DNA of 64,000 nt from Zeus faber (GCA_960531495.1 OY482865.1:6443608-6507607), one strand, 5' to 3'. Positions 1 through 13,120 are shown, counted from the stretch's first letter. Notes: generated by a model not told the origin, from the letters alone. Made by a program: numbers and translations.

Positions 1-4
1 AGTA

Positions 5-39
<35 letters not shown>
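1..39. repeat. (TAA)n microsatellite
   Basis: About 11 TAA/AAT units at the left edge, probably continuing outside the window. Confidence 0.9.
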
Positions 40-43
40 CTTT

Positions 44-110
44 AATTTTATAGCACCTTATATATGTATTCACTCAACTGAAAGTGCTTTACATGAATAG
101 AAGGCAATCC
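44..110 (-). repeat. short dispersed repeat, TATAGCACCTT...AAAGTGCTTTACA type
   Basis: Carries the pair of motifs TATAGCACCTT and AAAGTGCTTTACATGAATA about 40 bp apart. The same pair is seen at 24547-24590 and, in the opposite orientation, at 61870-61915, so this is a repeat family. The motif pair is common in fish genomes; the exact family is not assigned. Confidence 0.45.
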
Positions 111-1109
111 GAATCAGAATCAGAATCAATCAATCCAATAGTTATAGTAAAAAAGCAAACAAGCAAAATACATTAATAACATTTTATTTATTTATCTTAT
201 TTTATATATACAAATAAATAAATAGATTAATTAATAGTAAATATTATACTCAATTTCAGTTTTGGGCAATGAATTTAGACATTGAAAGATTTTTTGTTGT
301 TATTTCTGTTGAATTAATTAATAAATGATCAAATGATGAATTAATCGAAATAAATGTACGTGGAGATCTCTAGATATTTGTATCCGCCCAGTAAATGCAA
401 AACATCTATTCTTACTAAACCTCTTAAAAAAAATGTATCTGGACCGAATTCCTCATCATCCTGGAAAGGTTGGCGACAAGTCCAGACAAACTCTTACAGT
501 GGCAAGAGCCAAGATTTGGTAAAAACCAAACCTCACCGCTGCCATGGCGACAGCTGGGCGTGGTCTCCCAAATCGCCTCAAAACACATGTGTGCTGCTGT
601 TTTGCAGTCAGGCTTTCCCTGCAGGAGACAAAAGGGTGGACATCCTGTGTTTTTTTAACCCTTGTGTGGCGCTGGTGTTTTTTGTTACTCACCAAATGTT
701 CACGGGTGTGGTGGACCCACAACATTATTGGGTTTTTAACCAAAAAGTGAATTTTTATTTGTATTTTTTAATTGTATTTTATTCTATCATATACAGGATA
801 TTCATCAAGAAAAAAAAACAACGCATGGCTGCCAGACAAATAGTACAACTTGACTATCAAGGTGTTAAAAAGATAAGTATTGGTTTGGGGCAATACACTT
901 TTAATACGTTTAATAACTAAATAAGCAGTCCAATTAATATTCTTAGAGATGAATGGACACCAATGGAATCGGAGTATTCCCTCCATTTGTATTATTACAA
1001 TTATTAAGTTGAATATTTTTACATTTTCACTTCCGATATCAATCACTAGCAACGTAATAGTTTGCATTATATGTTTGTACTCATCTAAATATAAAGGAAG
1101 GACTGTCCG
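111..1109. other. upstream AT-rich DNA, no gene seen
   Basis: AT-rich sequence with short open frames on both strands and no codon structure or recognisable protein. Nothing further supported. Confidence 0.6.
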
Positions 1110-1327
1110 TCTGTCTGTCTATCTGTCTGTCTGTCTGATCATCTGATCTACTTGACACTTGTCGGGTGTATCGCTGGGGCCCCGGGGACGTGCAGTGACG
1201 ACTACTGTGCAGTTTGGACACGCGACACGTGTGATGTTAATAAACGTTGAATAAACAAGCGAACAGCGACGCCGCTCAGCTCTGTGCAGCAGCAACAGCA
1301 GCAGGGGGCGGGGCTTCAGGGCTCTGC
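1110..1327 (+). repeat. dispersed repeat, copy A (second copy at 62935-63145)
   Basis: Shares, in opposite orientation, strings such as GGGTGTATCGC, GACGTGCAGTGACGA, GTGATGTTAATAAACGTT and GGCGGGGCTTCAGGGCTC (with small differences) with 62935-63145. It starts with a short TCTG-rich stretch. Family unknown; no terminal inverted repeats or target duplication recognised. Confidence 0.7.
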
Positions 1328-1370
1328 GATGAGCCACTTACGTCCACAGTACAGCCCCTTCCAAACAGCC

Positions 1371-1800
1371 AGTACTATACTATACTATACTACACGGTAC
1401 TATACTACACAATATGAAATGGTACTTTACTATACTATACTATAATGTACTGGACTATATTTTACTATACTGCACTGTACTGTTCTATTCAATACTGTAC
1501 TGTACTATACTATACTATACTATACTATACTATACTATAAGACTGGACTATATTTTACTATACTGCACTATACTGCACTATACTGTACTAATCGATACTA
1601 TACTGTAATTTACTGTACTATACAGTAGTATACTATACTGTACTATTTGAAAATACACTGTACTATACTGTACTGGACTATATTATACTGCACTATACTG
1701 TACTGGACTATATTATACTGCACTATACTCTGCTATTCTGTACTCTGCTGTACTATACTATACTTTACAATACTGTATTATACTATTCAGCACTATTGTA
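1371..1800. repeat. minisatellite of TACTATACTG-type units
   Basis: About 430 bp built from TACTATAC and TACTGCAC blocks of 5-15 bp, including two adjacent longer units (TGTACTGGACTATATTATAC). Open frames through it are repeat artefacts. Confidence 0.9.
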
Positions 1801-2204
1801 CTTTTGTACCTAGTCACTATTCAGCTCTGCTCATACTGGACCGTATTGACATTTAATTTGGGGTCATCAGAACATCATTAATGACATATAATCAAGATGT
1901 CTCCCTTCGAGGCGTCTAACAAGCCTTTTAAAGTTAAAGTGGAATTCATTAGATCACCCATTGAGTGAATCATTATAATATTTGTCTTTCTCAAAGAGGC
2001 AGCTAGAAAATATATAAAATATGGGATTCTTTTAAACAAAATAATCTCACGGATTTGCACTTTAGACAATAGAAAATGAACTGTCTTGTCTTTAATATCT
2101 CTATTTTTAGGGGAGTATTTTGTATCTGATACCAGATACCAGAGCCTCGCTTCATCATGCTCCCATCAAAACGCCCCCTCACATGTTCATGTTATTGATC
2201 TGTG

Positions 2205-2309
2205 GTCTCTCTGCCTCTCTCTCCCTTTCTCTCCCCCTCGCTCTCTCTCTCCCTCTCCCTCTCTCTCTCCCTCTCTCTCCCCCCTCTCCCCCCTCTCCTT
2301 CTCTCCTCC
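2205..2309. repeat. CT-rich pyrimidine tract
   Basis: About 100 bp of CTCTCC blocks ending CTCCAG. Confidence 0.8.
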
Positions 2310-2477
2310 AGCTCGGCAGCAGGTGTGTGTGTGTGCTGCAGCTTCCGGCAGGTCGCCCAGTACAGTACGTGGTCTGAGGAGACAGCGGTGAAGCCGGTGA
2401 GTAATAGTTCCTGTCGGATAAGAAGGAACATCCTGTTTGTTTCCTCTGTTCATACCGCTCCACTCCACTCCTCATCC

Positions 2478-2529
<52 letters not shown>

Positions 2530-2542
2530 GTCTATCTATCTG

Positions 2543-2593
<51 letters not shown>

Positions 2594-2594
2594 G
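2478..2594. repeat. (ATCT)n microsatellite
   Basis: About 29 tetranucleotide units with three TCTG variants. Confidence 0.95.
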
Positions 2595-2640
2595 TGTTGT
2601 CATGCATCTCTGGGTCCGTCCATCATAGACACATCTGTTT

Positions 2641-3688
2641 GGATGTGGGGACGTGAGGACATGGGGACATGAGGAGGTGGGGACGTCAAAGACGTGGGGA
2701 CCTGATGGTGTGAACACATGGGGATGCGAGGACAGGGGTATGAGGGTATGTGGGGACACAGTGACGTGAGGACATGGGGACGTGAAGACATGAAAATGGG
2801 GGATAGTTGGCACACGAGTATGTGAGGATGTGGGGACCTGAGGACGCGGGGACGTGAAGAAGTGGGGAAGCGATGCGAGGACGTAGGGATATAGGGAACT
2901 GAAGACGTGGGGACCTGAGGATGTGGGGACGTGGAGACACGAAAACCAGGGGACGTCGGGAGAAGAGGATTTGACGACGTGGGGCCTGGGGATGTGAAGA
3001 AGTGGGGACGTGACGACATGACGATAATGGGACGTCAGAGCAGGAGGACGTGAGGACATGGCTGTAGGGACGTGGGGGCATCGGACACGATACGGGGGCG
3101 TGAAGACATAGGGATGTGGGGACATGAGGACCTGGGGATGTGGGGACCTGTAGATGTGGGGACATGAGGACCTGGGGGCGTGGGGACCTGGGGATGTTGG
3201 GACATGAGGACCTGGGGATGTGGGGACCTGTGGATGTTGGGACATGAGGACCTGGGGATGTGGGGACCTGTGGATGTGGGGACATGAGGACCTTGGGATG
3301 TGGGGACCTGTAGATGTGGGCACATGAGGATTTGGGTATGTGGGGACGTGGGGACATGGGGATGTGGGGAAATGAGGACCTGGGGATGTGGGGACATGAG
3401 GACCTGGGGACGTGGGGACCTGTAGATGTGGGGACATGAGGACCTGGGGATGTGGGGGCATAGGGACGTGGGGACCTGTAGATGTGGGGACATGAGGACC
3501 TGGGGATGTGGGGACCTGTAGATGTGGGGACATGAGGACCTAGGGATGTGGGGACCTGTAGATGTGGGGACATGGGGACGTGGGGATGTGGGGAAATGAG
3601 GACGTGGGGATGTGGGGAAGTGAGGACCTGGGGACGTGGGGACATGTGGACGTGGGGACGTGGGGACATGTGGACGAGGGGAGGTGGA
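2641..3688. repeat. 1-kb G-rich minisatellite (GGGGACATGAGGACCTG-type units)
   Basis: Built on a 12-base module (GGGGAC-TGNGGA and relatives) arranged in 24-48-base higher-order units; the centre (about 3115-3570) is the most regular and the left end (2641-3100) the most diverged. Long open frames of Pro-His-Val-Ser-rich protein exist in several minus-strand frames and one plus-strand frame, which is what a repeat with unit length divisible by three produces; not treated as genes. Confidence 0.95.
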
Positions 3689-3814
3689 GCATGCTGCCGC
3701 AGACCATGACGCTCAGCCCAGACCACGTTACAAAACAACCTCTTTTTCCTTTTTCAAACATGACTCTGCAGGATGAGCGGAGGGTAAAAATACCGAGCTT
3801 ACATAAAGCTGCTC

Positions 3815-4102
3815 CGTCATCACTCCCTCCTCCCTCCCTCCCTCTGCTCTGTTTCACTCTTTCATCATCACTCCATCTCCCTGCTCCCTCTCTCTCCCGC
3901 TTTCACTCCTCTCCTCCTGTATCTCTTCGACCATCGTCTCCTCCTCCTTTTCTTTCTCCGTTTCTCCCTCTCCATCACTCACATTCTCTCCTCCTCCTTG
4001 TCTCCCTTTTCGCTCTCTCTCCCTCTCTCTCCCTCTCTCTCTCCCTCCTCCCTTTCTCTGCCTCTCTCGCCCTCTCCTCCGTCGGCCCCCACCCGCCCTC
4101 TT

Positions 4103-4140
<38 letters not shown>

Positions 4141-4431
4141 CCGGCTCCCTTTTGCGCTCTCTCCTTCCCTCTCCCTTTTCTCTCCCTCTCACCCTCTCCC
4201 CATCACATCCGCACCCCTCTCTCTCCCCCTCCCTCTCTCTCCCTCTCCTCCTCCCCGTCTCCCTTCCGCTCCCTCTCTCTCGTTCCCTTTCTTCTCGCTC
4301 TCTTTCGTTGCCTCTCTCTTTCCTCCCCGTCTCCCATCCTCTCTCCCTCTCCCTCTCCCCTATGCCACGCCCTCCCCGCCTGCCTCTCCCTTGCCCCCCC
4401 CCCTCTCTCTCTCCCTCTCTCTCTCTACCCA
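3815..4431. repeat. 600-bp polypyrimidine tract
   Basis: Almost pure C/T on the + strand, with CTCTCC and pure (CT)n at 4108-4138. Faces a purine tract at 4701-5011. Confidence 0.9.
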
Positions 4432-4596
4432 GCAGGCATTGCAGAAGGGCTGAGCAGCAGGAGCGATGACATCACCGTCGCCGTGGCAGCCAGGGCCCTG
4501 CCATTCATGGCGGTGGAGGCGCGCGCGTGTGTGGGAGCCTCTGTCCCCGCGTGTCACTTCCTGGGAGAGAATAGAAACAGGAAGCTGGAGCGTGAG

Positions 4597-4598
<2 letters not shown>
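4432..4598. other. unique GC-rich segment between pyrimidine and purine tracts
   Basis: About 165 bp of ordinary GC-rich sequence beginning after TACCCAG. It could pass for an exon after a strong pyrimidine tract, but no frame resembles a known protein and there is no clear donor. Left as unassigned. Confidence 0.4.

Positions 4599-4679
<81 letters not shown>
4599..4679. repeat. (CA)40 microsatellite
   Basis: Uninterrupted CA dinucleotides. Confidence 0.97.
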
Positions 4680-4681
<2 letters not shown>

Positions 4682-4700
4682 CCACAAGGAACCCTTTCAG

Positions 4701-4900
4701 TGTGATGAAGGGGAGGGGGGTAGAGGGGGGAGAGAGAGATGGAGAGAGACAGTGAAATGGAGAAAGAGCGACGGCGAGGGAGAGCGAGAGAAGAAGGAGG
4801 AGGTCAGGGGGTAGAAGGGGAGCGACGGAGAGGGGAGCGAAAGAGAGAGGGGGATAGAGGGGGGGAAGAGAGATACAGTATGGAGGGTTGGAGGGAGGGG

Positions 4901-4931
<31 letters not shown>

Positions 4932-5011
4932 GGAGAAAGCTGGGGAGAGAACGGGAGAGGGAAAGAGAGGGAGGGGGAGAGAAAGAAAGGGGGCGAGGGA
5001 GGGAGGGAGTG
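4701..5011. repeat. 300-bp polypurine tract
   Basis: Almost pure A/G (GAGAGG, GGGAGA blocks). Confidence 0.9.
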
Positions 5012-5147
5012 TTAATGTGCGCGTGCTGCAGAGCTCCTTCTCTTCCGTCTCTCGTCGTTTCGATTTGCCATCACTTGTTCTCACACCCACCCTCCTCCCT
5101 CGCTCCGTCGCTCTCCGGCCGGTGACTGACATTCATCCGGCTTCCAG

Positions 5148-5560
5148 ACCAGGGGCTCTCAGCGTGGGGTTCGGGGACCCGTAGGGGTCCTGCGGGGCGT
5201 TCCCCGGGGTCCCCCAGCAAGATCATTAATAGTTAAAACTTCACCATCAGGGAATGTACAACAATGACGTTTTGATCCTGATTTCAGTTATGTCCCTGAC
5301 TGCAGGATATTAAAGTCACTAAATCAAATCTAATAATAACAGTCTTCTCAGATTGGAGTCCCCAGAGACAGAATACGATCAAATGGGGTCTGTGGCCCTC
5401 ATGCACATCAAATGAAGGGTCCTTCGTGTGGAAAAAAATGTAAAAGGCCTGCCTCGCTGAGCTTGATGACGCGTCGCCCCCTGGCGGCCATGACTAGGAT
5501 AACAAGAGTGCCGTCAACGTAAACAAGGAGAGAGACCCTCGATGCGTCGCCCGGCGCGTC
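5148..5560 (+). repeat. dispersed repeat, copy A (second copy at 10679-11005)
   Basis: Starts GACCAGGGGCTCTCAGCG. It shares with 10679-11005, in the same orientation and order, AATGTACAACAAT, AATGAAGGGTCCTT, a GTCGCCCC block and AAACAAGGAGAGAGACC. It resembles a non-autonomous DNA element, but ends are not sharp. Confidence 0.65.
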
Positions 5561-5865
5561 GCCTTATTTCTTTGGGTTTTGTTTGTGATTGAGCCTTTGA
5601 GGTTCGGCGTCTTGGCGTCATTCACGGCGCAGGGCTGTGAAAACCCCCAGCGAGAGATGAAGGTCTGAAAAAACCGTGTCGTGTTTCCGCCGAATCAATC
5701 CTCCTGTTTGTCTCCTGCACTGTGCAGTGGACTAACTGGTTTGTTGTCCGTTTTGCTAATTTATAATTCGATGCAAATTACCCAAAATGCTTGAGAGTGC
5801 TTTGGTTTCTCGCTGACTCATAACTTTGTAGTGAACTATAAAGATTTAACTCTGTGGGTAATTAT

Positions 5866-5965
5866 AATAGCAACAACAACAATTATTATAGTGATGATTG
5901 TAATACTACTTACAATACTACAATCACTACTACTAATAATGATAATAATCATAATAGTAAAAATA
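5866..5965. repeat. trinucleotide-rich microsatellite (AAC/TTA/ATA)
   Basis: Mixed CAA, ACT, TAA and ATA units. Confidence 0.7.
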
Positions 5966-6130
5966 GCCTCAGGCAGCAATACACGGTGTCCATTATCGAC
6001 ACCAGTTACACATTTTCGAGTTCCCATGGAACGTAGCATCAGTTTGTGCCGTCGCTCGTCTTTACATCAGCGTTGCGTCTCAAACGTGTTACATTTTCAG
6101 AGTTCCCATTGAACGCAGCATCGACTCAAG
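5966..6130. repeat. short repeat seen again at 8772-8815
   Basis: CAGGCAGCAATACACGGTGTCC is matched by AGGCAGCAATACATGAGGTCC near 8773, followed in both by a GTTACA block. An internal duplication (GAGTTCCCAT-GAACG-AGCATC) occurs at about 6018 and 6099. Confidence 0.4.
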
Positions 6131-6599
6131 TAATGACGCGGTGAGTCCTGGTGACACGCTGAATTACTAGTACAAGGATACACTTGTTGTGTGTTGTGAC
6201 TTTTTCCTAAAAATTTGAAGATGGCCGTCTACTTCCTGTAGTCCACAGAGACACCGTGAGGCGGGGCTCTGTGTGGGCGTCCCCACGCCCCTCAGAGACA
6301 TTTCATAAACTTTTTTAACTTTCGGGACTAAAAAAAAAAACGGAGGCGTTGCTCTGGAGCTGCAAGCCAACTCCATGTGTGAGGACACAAACACGGAATA
6401 GAACACGGGACAGTTTTGGACTCCTTCAGTTTGTGTGTTAGGACCGGCTCAGAGGTAAGATGGAGCGGAATGTGTTTATATTTACAAAAAGGGCAAAAGA
6501 ATAAAATAGAAAGTGTCTGGCACTCGGACGCGTGGACCCCCACGGACGCGAATGAATAAGAAACGGTGGCGATAGTGGCGCCGGCGCCCAGTCGACTTT

Positions 6600-6720
6600 G
6601 CACATTTTAGTATTTATTTCCGTTTTTTCATAATATTCTTTTGACATTTCACTACATATATGTATGAAAGTATGTACATGTATGTGACAAATAAACCTCT
6701 TGAATTTCATTGGGGGCAGT
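6600..6720 (+). repeat. LINE-like 3' tail repeat, copy A (second copy 14075-14200)
   Basis: Shares ACATTTCACTACATATATG, TATGAAAGTATGTA and GTGACAAATAAACC-CTTGAA with 14075-14200. This looks like the 3' end of a fish retroposon; family not assigned. Confidence 0.5.
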
Positions 6721-6812
6721 CCACACATGCTGTGGTCCAAGTTTGATCCACGTCGAACTATATCTGTCGGAGGAGTCAGTACAAAAAAAAAACGTTCTTT
6801 CTGAAGAAAGGA

Positions 6813-7640
6813 ACCGGAAGTAGCGTAGCGGAGAAACCTGAAGTGGTGGAGCAGAGTGCTTTGTGACATCATCGTCCAATATGGTGTATAATGCGAAGGG
6901 TATGTCTCTGAAGGGGCTTTCACAGAGGATGCGGTGAGTTCCCTTTTTTGTTTTTTTCCCCCCCTTTTCTTTGAATGAGCGGAAGGATCCGTAATTTGCG
7001 GAGCCGAGGCACCGGAAGTGCGTCTGCATTGTGGTACCGCGCACGCGTCTCCGTTGTCGTAAACTGACGGACGGTACATATGCAGAAGCACAGAGGTCAG
7101 GATCGGGGAGTGACAACCGCCGTCAAACACCACCAAAGAACAGGACGGAGCTGCCCATTCCTGATGAACTCACGAGGTCGGTGTTTGTGTTTGGAGCGTG
7201 GATGACGTAGCATACTGTTCTCTGGTTTTAAAAATAATTGGGTTAAAGTATTGCCAGTACACACGTGCCATGTTTAATTGGGGGGGTCTCCATTATAATT
7301 GGGGGTCGCTGTGTAAAAGTTGTGTGTTCACAAAAAGTGTGTTTAAATGCAATGGAGATTAGAGATATATGACCAATACATATAACCTACAAGATATGGT
7401 CATGACTATTCCCAGTTCATCTGAAGACATATATAATAGTGTGATATAATATATCAATATAATTAATGTAATATTTCATACAGTCCAACATGAACTTAAT
7501 AATAATAATACCAATATTATAATACCATAAACAATATTCCTAGGAGGAGTTAGTTAAAAAAGAAAACGCGGCGTTTTTCTGATTGAGCGGAAGTAGCTGA
7601 GCGAAGCACTTTGTGACATCATCGTTTAATTTGGCGCTAT
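6813..7640. repeat. local duplication of a GACATCATCG-containing block
   Basis: GGAAGTAGCGTAGCG...GCTTTGTGACATCATCGTCC (about 6815-6880) recurs as GGAAGTAGCTGAGCG...CTTTGTGACATCATCGTTT (about 7590-7630). The sequence between is unassigned. Confidence 0.5.
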
Positions 7641-7772
7641 GTATGTGCAGGGTGTGACTGAGGCGCATTAATAACCCTGTTTCATCAAACTGTCTTCAGT
7701 TGGTTCCATTACTGCCATTGGTGCCATTGCTGCGACTACCCTGGACCCCATGCATTGCTGCCTGCAGCTATA

Positions 7773-7942
7773 TAGATGGATAGATGGATGGATGGATGGA
7801 TGGATGGATGGATGGATGGATGGATGGTTAGATGGATGGATGGATGGATGGATGGATGGATGGATGGATGGATGGTTAGATGGATGGATGGATGGATGGA
7901 TGGATGGATGGATAGATGGATGGATGGATGGTTAGATGGATT
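7773..7942. repeat. (GGAT)n microsatellite at the tail of a LINE fragment
   Basis: About 40 units of GGAT/TGGA with TTAGATGG interruptions at roughly 60-bp spacing. It sits at the 3' end of the minus-strand LINE that follows. Confidence 0.95.
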
Positions 7943-7959
7943 GTATATTGCAGTTGGCA

Positions 7960-8757
7960 ACGGGGTAATGTTTGTTTGGGAGAGGCGCAGGCTGAGAAAA
8001 GCTGTTTCTCAGTCTCTTGCTCCGTGTGCGTATTGTTCTGAACCTGCCTGAGGGAGGGTGGTGAACAGGGCGTGTCCGGGGCGTGAGGGGTCTCACCTGA
8101 TGGTAGAGAAGCTCCGTTTGTGGAGACGACTCTCGTCAACGTCTGGACGATCGGCTGGAGCCGTTTGGACTGTCGGCTGCAGCTCTTTTCCTGTCTGCCG
8201 CGGTGCAACCCGACTGCACGGCAGTACGTCAGGACGCTCTCAGCGGTGCTGCGGTAGGAGGTGATCAGCAGTTTTTGGGGGAACGCGTGGGTCCTCGGAA
8301 AAAAGGAGGTGCTGCTGGGGCCTTCTTGACCAAGCGACAGATGTTCAGGCTTCGGTCGGCTCCTCAGATAATGTGGACGCCCAGGAACTTGAAACTGGCA
8401 ACTTGAAACTGGCAACCCGCTCAGCCTCCTCCCCTTTGAGGCGCAGTCCAGTGTGATGTGTTTTTTTTTTTTGTTTCCTTTTCTCGGAAGTCGATGATGA
8501 TTTCTTTATTAAGTTTTTTTCTGTGTGAAGGTCCAAGTTGTTGTCCTTACATCATGCGGACAGTGTCTCAACCTCCTCCCGGTAGGCTGTTTTATTATTA
8601 TTGGATATCAGAGCCTCTATGCTCGTGTCGTCTGAAAATGTTATTATGGTGTTGGTGCGGTGGGTGGGAGCTGAAGCGGGAGCAGAGGAGTGGACCGAGG
8701 ACGCAGCCTTGGGGGACGCCGGGGTTGAGGGTGATGGTGGAGGAGGTGTGATTGCAG
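7960..8757 (-). mobile_element. 5'-truncated LINE fragment (CR1/L2/Rex1 group), reverse transcriptase 3' part
   Basis: On the minus strand several frames give reverse-transcriptase blocks in the right order: NPGVPQGCVLGPLL, ITFSDDTSIEALISNNN, TAYREEVETLSA, DNNLDLHTEKN, SYRSTAESVLTYC and a C-terminal HPG-LF--LPS-GRRFR-IRTR-like part. The order and wording match CR1/L2-type fish LINEs. It carries several frameshifts and stops and is only about 0.8 kb long, so it is a dead, 5'-truncated copy. Confidence 0.8.
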
Positions 8758-8815
8758 GAAAATATAGCTCAAGGCAGCAATACATGAGGTCCAGGTTAGT
8801 CATATGAGTTACATA

Positions 8816-10483
<1,668 letters not shown>

Positions 10484-10678
10484 CACACGCACACCCACAA
10501 CTCTCAGTCAGAGCGGCCGTTCACTTTGCAGCCAGTTCCTACGCTAGGGTTCGGTAAGTACCGTAATGTCTATTGTGCTTTACATTTTAGCAACATTGAA
10601 ATGTGTCATGTAATAAAAATTTAAAAAAGTATTCCCGTTTACATTTACCCAGAATGCCACATTCCATCGTTTAGTAAC

Positions 10679-11005
10679 GTGGACCAGTGGTTTTCAACAC
10701 TGGGTCCGGGGAACCTGCACAGGAGTCCTTCACGAGGTTCCGCACGGTCCCCAGCTCAATGAGAATGTACAACAATTACTTTTTTTTAGATTTAACTGTA
10801 AAGAAAAAAATGGAACTGACTAAATTTGAAACTCACTTGTCAAACTGCATCCGTGGCCTAATAGAATCGAAATGAGGGTCCTTGACATGTCGAAAAGGTT
10901 GAGGAAGAGTGTTCTGGGTGAGGGGTCGCCCCTCCTTGTGGCCGTGAGTGGAATAACAAGGAGTTCACATAAACAGGGAGAGAGACCTCGATGGATCGAT
11001 TCACG
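10679..11005 (+). repeat. dispersed repeat, copy B (see 5148-5560)
   Basis: Starts GGACCAGTGGTTTTCAACAC, a hAT-like type of beginning. Shares ordered blocks with 5148-5560 (AATGTACAACAAT, AATGAGGGTCCTTG, ATAAACAGGGAGAGAGACC). Confidence 0.65.
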
Positions 11006-11178
11006 TAGATGGATTTATCTGTTTGGGTCGTTTGATTCCACCGATCACATTCTGTTCAGTTGAGTTGTGTGGCTTTGTGATGATGGTTTTTTGCCTTTCT
11101 TTTGTTCCCCGCCAGCGGCGCGGAGAGAATTCCACATGGTGCCAACTGCGCTGCCATGGCAACGGCCGTCACTTTTAT

Positions 11179-11209
11179 CCTCTTCTTCTTCTTCTTCTTC
11201 TTCTTCTTC
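11179..11209. repeat. (TTC)10 microsatellite
   Basis: Pure TTC/CTT run. Confidence 0.95.
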
Positions 11210-11374
11210 AGTCGGGACCCCCTCCGCCTCAATCCCAAGCTCAGACGAACAGCTTTCACTTATTTTTCCGTTGCAGGTTTGCTTCTCCAGCCGCTGCCGT
11301 TCCACCGCCGCCCCCCGACAAAAACACAACAACCGTCTTCCTCCAGAAGCTGGTTTCACGTGGTGGTTTAGATG

Positions 11375-11625
11375 TGTGTTTCCGTTGTCTAGCACCATTT
11401 GAAATCAGTGTTCTTGGGGAGAGGGGAGCAGCGACGGCGGCCGGCAGTCGCCTCGTCCTCCTCCGCCCTCCTCCGTCCTCCCTCGCCCTCCTCCGTCCTC
11501 CTCCGTCCTCCCTCGCCCTCCTCTCCTCGTCTTCTTTTCCCCACAACCGGATGACTGATTTCCTCTGGTGCTTAGAGCCAGAGCACGCCGCCTTCTAGCA
11601 CCATTTGAAATCGGTTATAGCACTG
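11375..11625. repeat. CTCCTCCGTC minisatellite flanked by a direct repeat
   Basis: TCTAGCACCATTTGAAATC occurs at about 11389 and again at about 11596; between them is a 75-bp minisatellite of CTCCTCCGTC/CCTCGCC units (11455-11530). Confidence 0.75.
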
Positions 11626-11924
11626 GGGATCAATGCGTCTCGTGCCAGCGACCGGCAGCGAAGCCGGGAAGGAGGTGGAGGAGGTGGAGGAGGTGCCTGC
11701 TCCCGTCCTTATAAAGTGTGAGACAGGACGCAGCTTTCCGATTCCTGCGGAATCCCACTTTTTTTCGTCGGAACGAATGGACGTCCGCTTTGATGTTGTC
11801 GTTTGCCGGATTCGGTGTGAAGCAGGCTTCGGGGACATGTCTCATGAATGATGAACTGCAAATAATAAAAGGGCTGATTGCCTCACGTTTTCATGTGTGA
11901 AAAGAGAAAAATGTAGAGTAAATA

Positions 11925-12078
11925 AAAGATAGATCGATAGACAGATACACTAGATAGATAGATACTGTAGAGCAATAGATACTGTAGATAGGCAGGCAGG
12001 CAGGCAGGCAGACAGACAGACAGACAGGCAGGCAGGCAGGCAGATAGACAAATAGATAGATAGACAAAAGAGACAGGC

Positions 12079-12141
<63 letters not shown>

Positions 12142-12222
12142 CAAACAGACAGATAGATACTGTAGATAGATAGATGGACGGGCGGGCGGGCGGGCAGGCA
12201 GACAGACAGACAGACAGACATA
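11925..12222. repeat. (GATA)n / (GGCA)n / (GACA)n compound microsatellite
   Basis: Tetranucleotide units drifting between GATA, GGCA, GACA and GGGC blocks over 300 bp. Confidence 0.95.
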
Positions 12223-12350
12223 GATATTTTGAGAGGAATAATTGCAGTCCAATAATTACCACAGCCCAGATCAAAACAAAAGGCAGTGAGAATAAAGTAA
12301 TAGGAATAAAAATAGACAACAACATGGCAATATGCAATAAACCTAAAAAT
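12223..12350. repeat. LINE 3'-tail repeat next to GATA microsatellite
   Basis: Shares GAATAAAGTAATAGGAATAA and CAACAACAT--GGCAATATG with 54125-54190, and AATTGCAGT with the related tails at 54085 and 55280. This tail type, with an adjacent GATA run, is widespread in fish. Confidence 0.55.
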
Positions 12351-13120
12351 GTAACAACAAACACAATAAACAAGTGACGCGCTGGAAAAATGCATAAATT
12401 GTTCAAGTTTGCATTCATAAATAAAAGTATATAAAATATCACCTGCACATACACTGTGTAGCAGGGTGGGGAATGGAAAGACACGCTCTTGGATAGAAGG
12501 CTTTGGTAGGGTTTATAAAACATGGATTATGATATTCAAACCCATGTAAGAATTCTGATAAAAAACATTACCCAGGAGAAACATCCTGTCCTGCAGAGCA
12601 AAACCAGAACCCAAACGTGCAGCGGGACAAAACGAACAAATATAATAACTTAAAAAGCAAAAAAAAAAAAAAAAGGCGAAAGGAATGGCCTATTTTAAAG
12701 ATTGAAAGCCCCGGAATGCGACGTCTCCATTGCCAAAAGGTTTGGGGGAGAAAGAGAGAGGAGAGCACGGCGCTCTGCGGAAGGACAGGATGACAGCTCT
12801 TTGGCTGCTCATCCACGTGTTTCCGCATCACTCTTGAGATTCGATAGATTTTAAGACTTAAAAACATTCAATCGCTGTGTTTTAAATGTTGAAATTCATC
12901 CAATCGGGGGGCGGGGGCAAGTGGGATGGCATTAAGCATGTGCACGTCCTCATGGGGGAAAATAGATGGAACTTAAATGTAAAAAGTGGTGGAAATGTTT
13001 GTGTGTCTGTGTGTGTGTAACCATGCTTAAGAATTTTAATGAAAGTGGTAATCCATGAATGCACCTGTGTTCTGTGGATTACATTCCACTTCAAGTCCCA
13101 GAATTCCACTGTAAACTGCA
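12351..13120. other. no gene seen
   Basis: AT-rich DNA with a poly-A run near 12660. Nothing recognised. Confidence 0.5.

Noticed and set aside
2580-3738. Minus-strand frames of 317 and 350 codons rich in Pro, His, Ser and Val
   Set aside because: They run through a minisatellite whose unit length is divisible by three, so several frames stay open at once; there is no unique domain and no conserved start.
4432-4598. A coding exon after the long pyrimidine tract
   Set aside because: Looks like an acceptor context, but no frame matches a protein and no donor is convincing.
3562-4755. Plus-strand frame of 397 codons
   Set aside because: It is made of minisatellite, CT tract and CA repeat translated as low-complexity peptide; not a gene.
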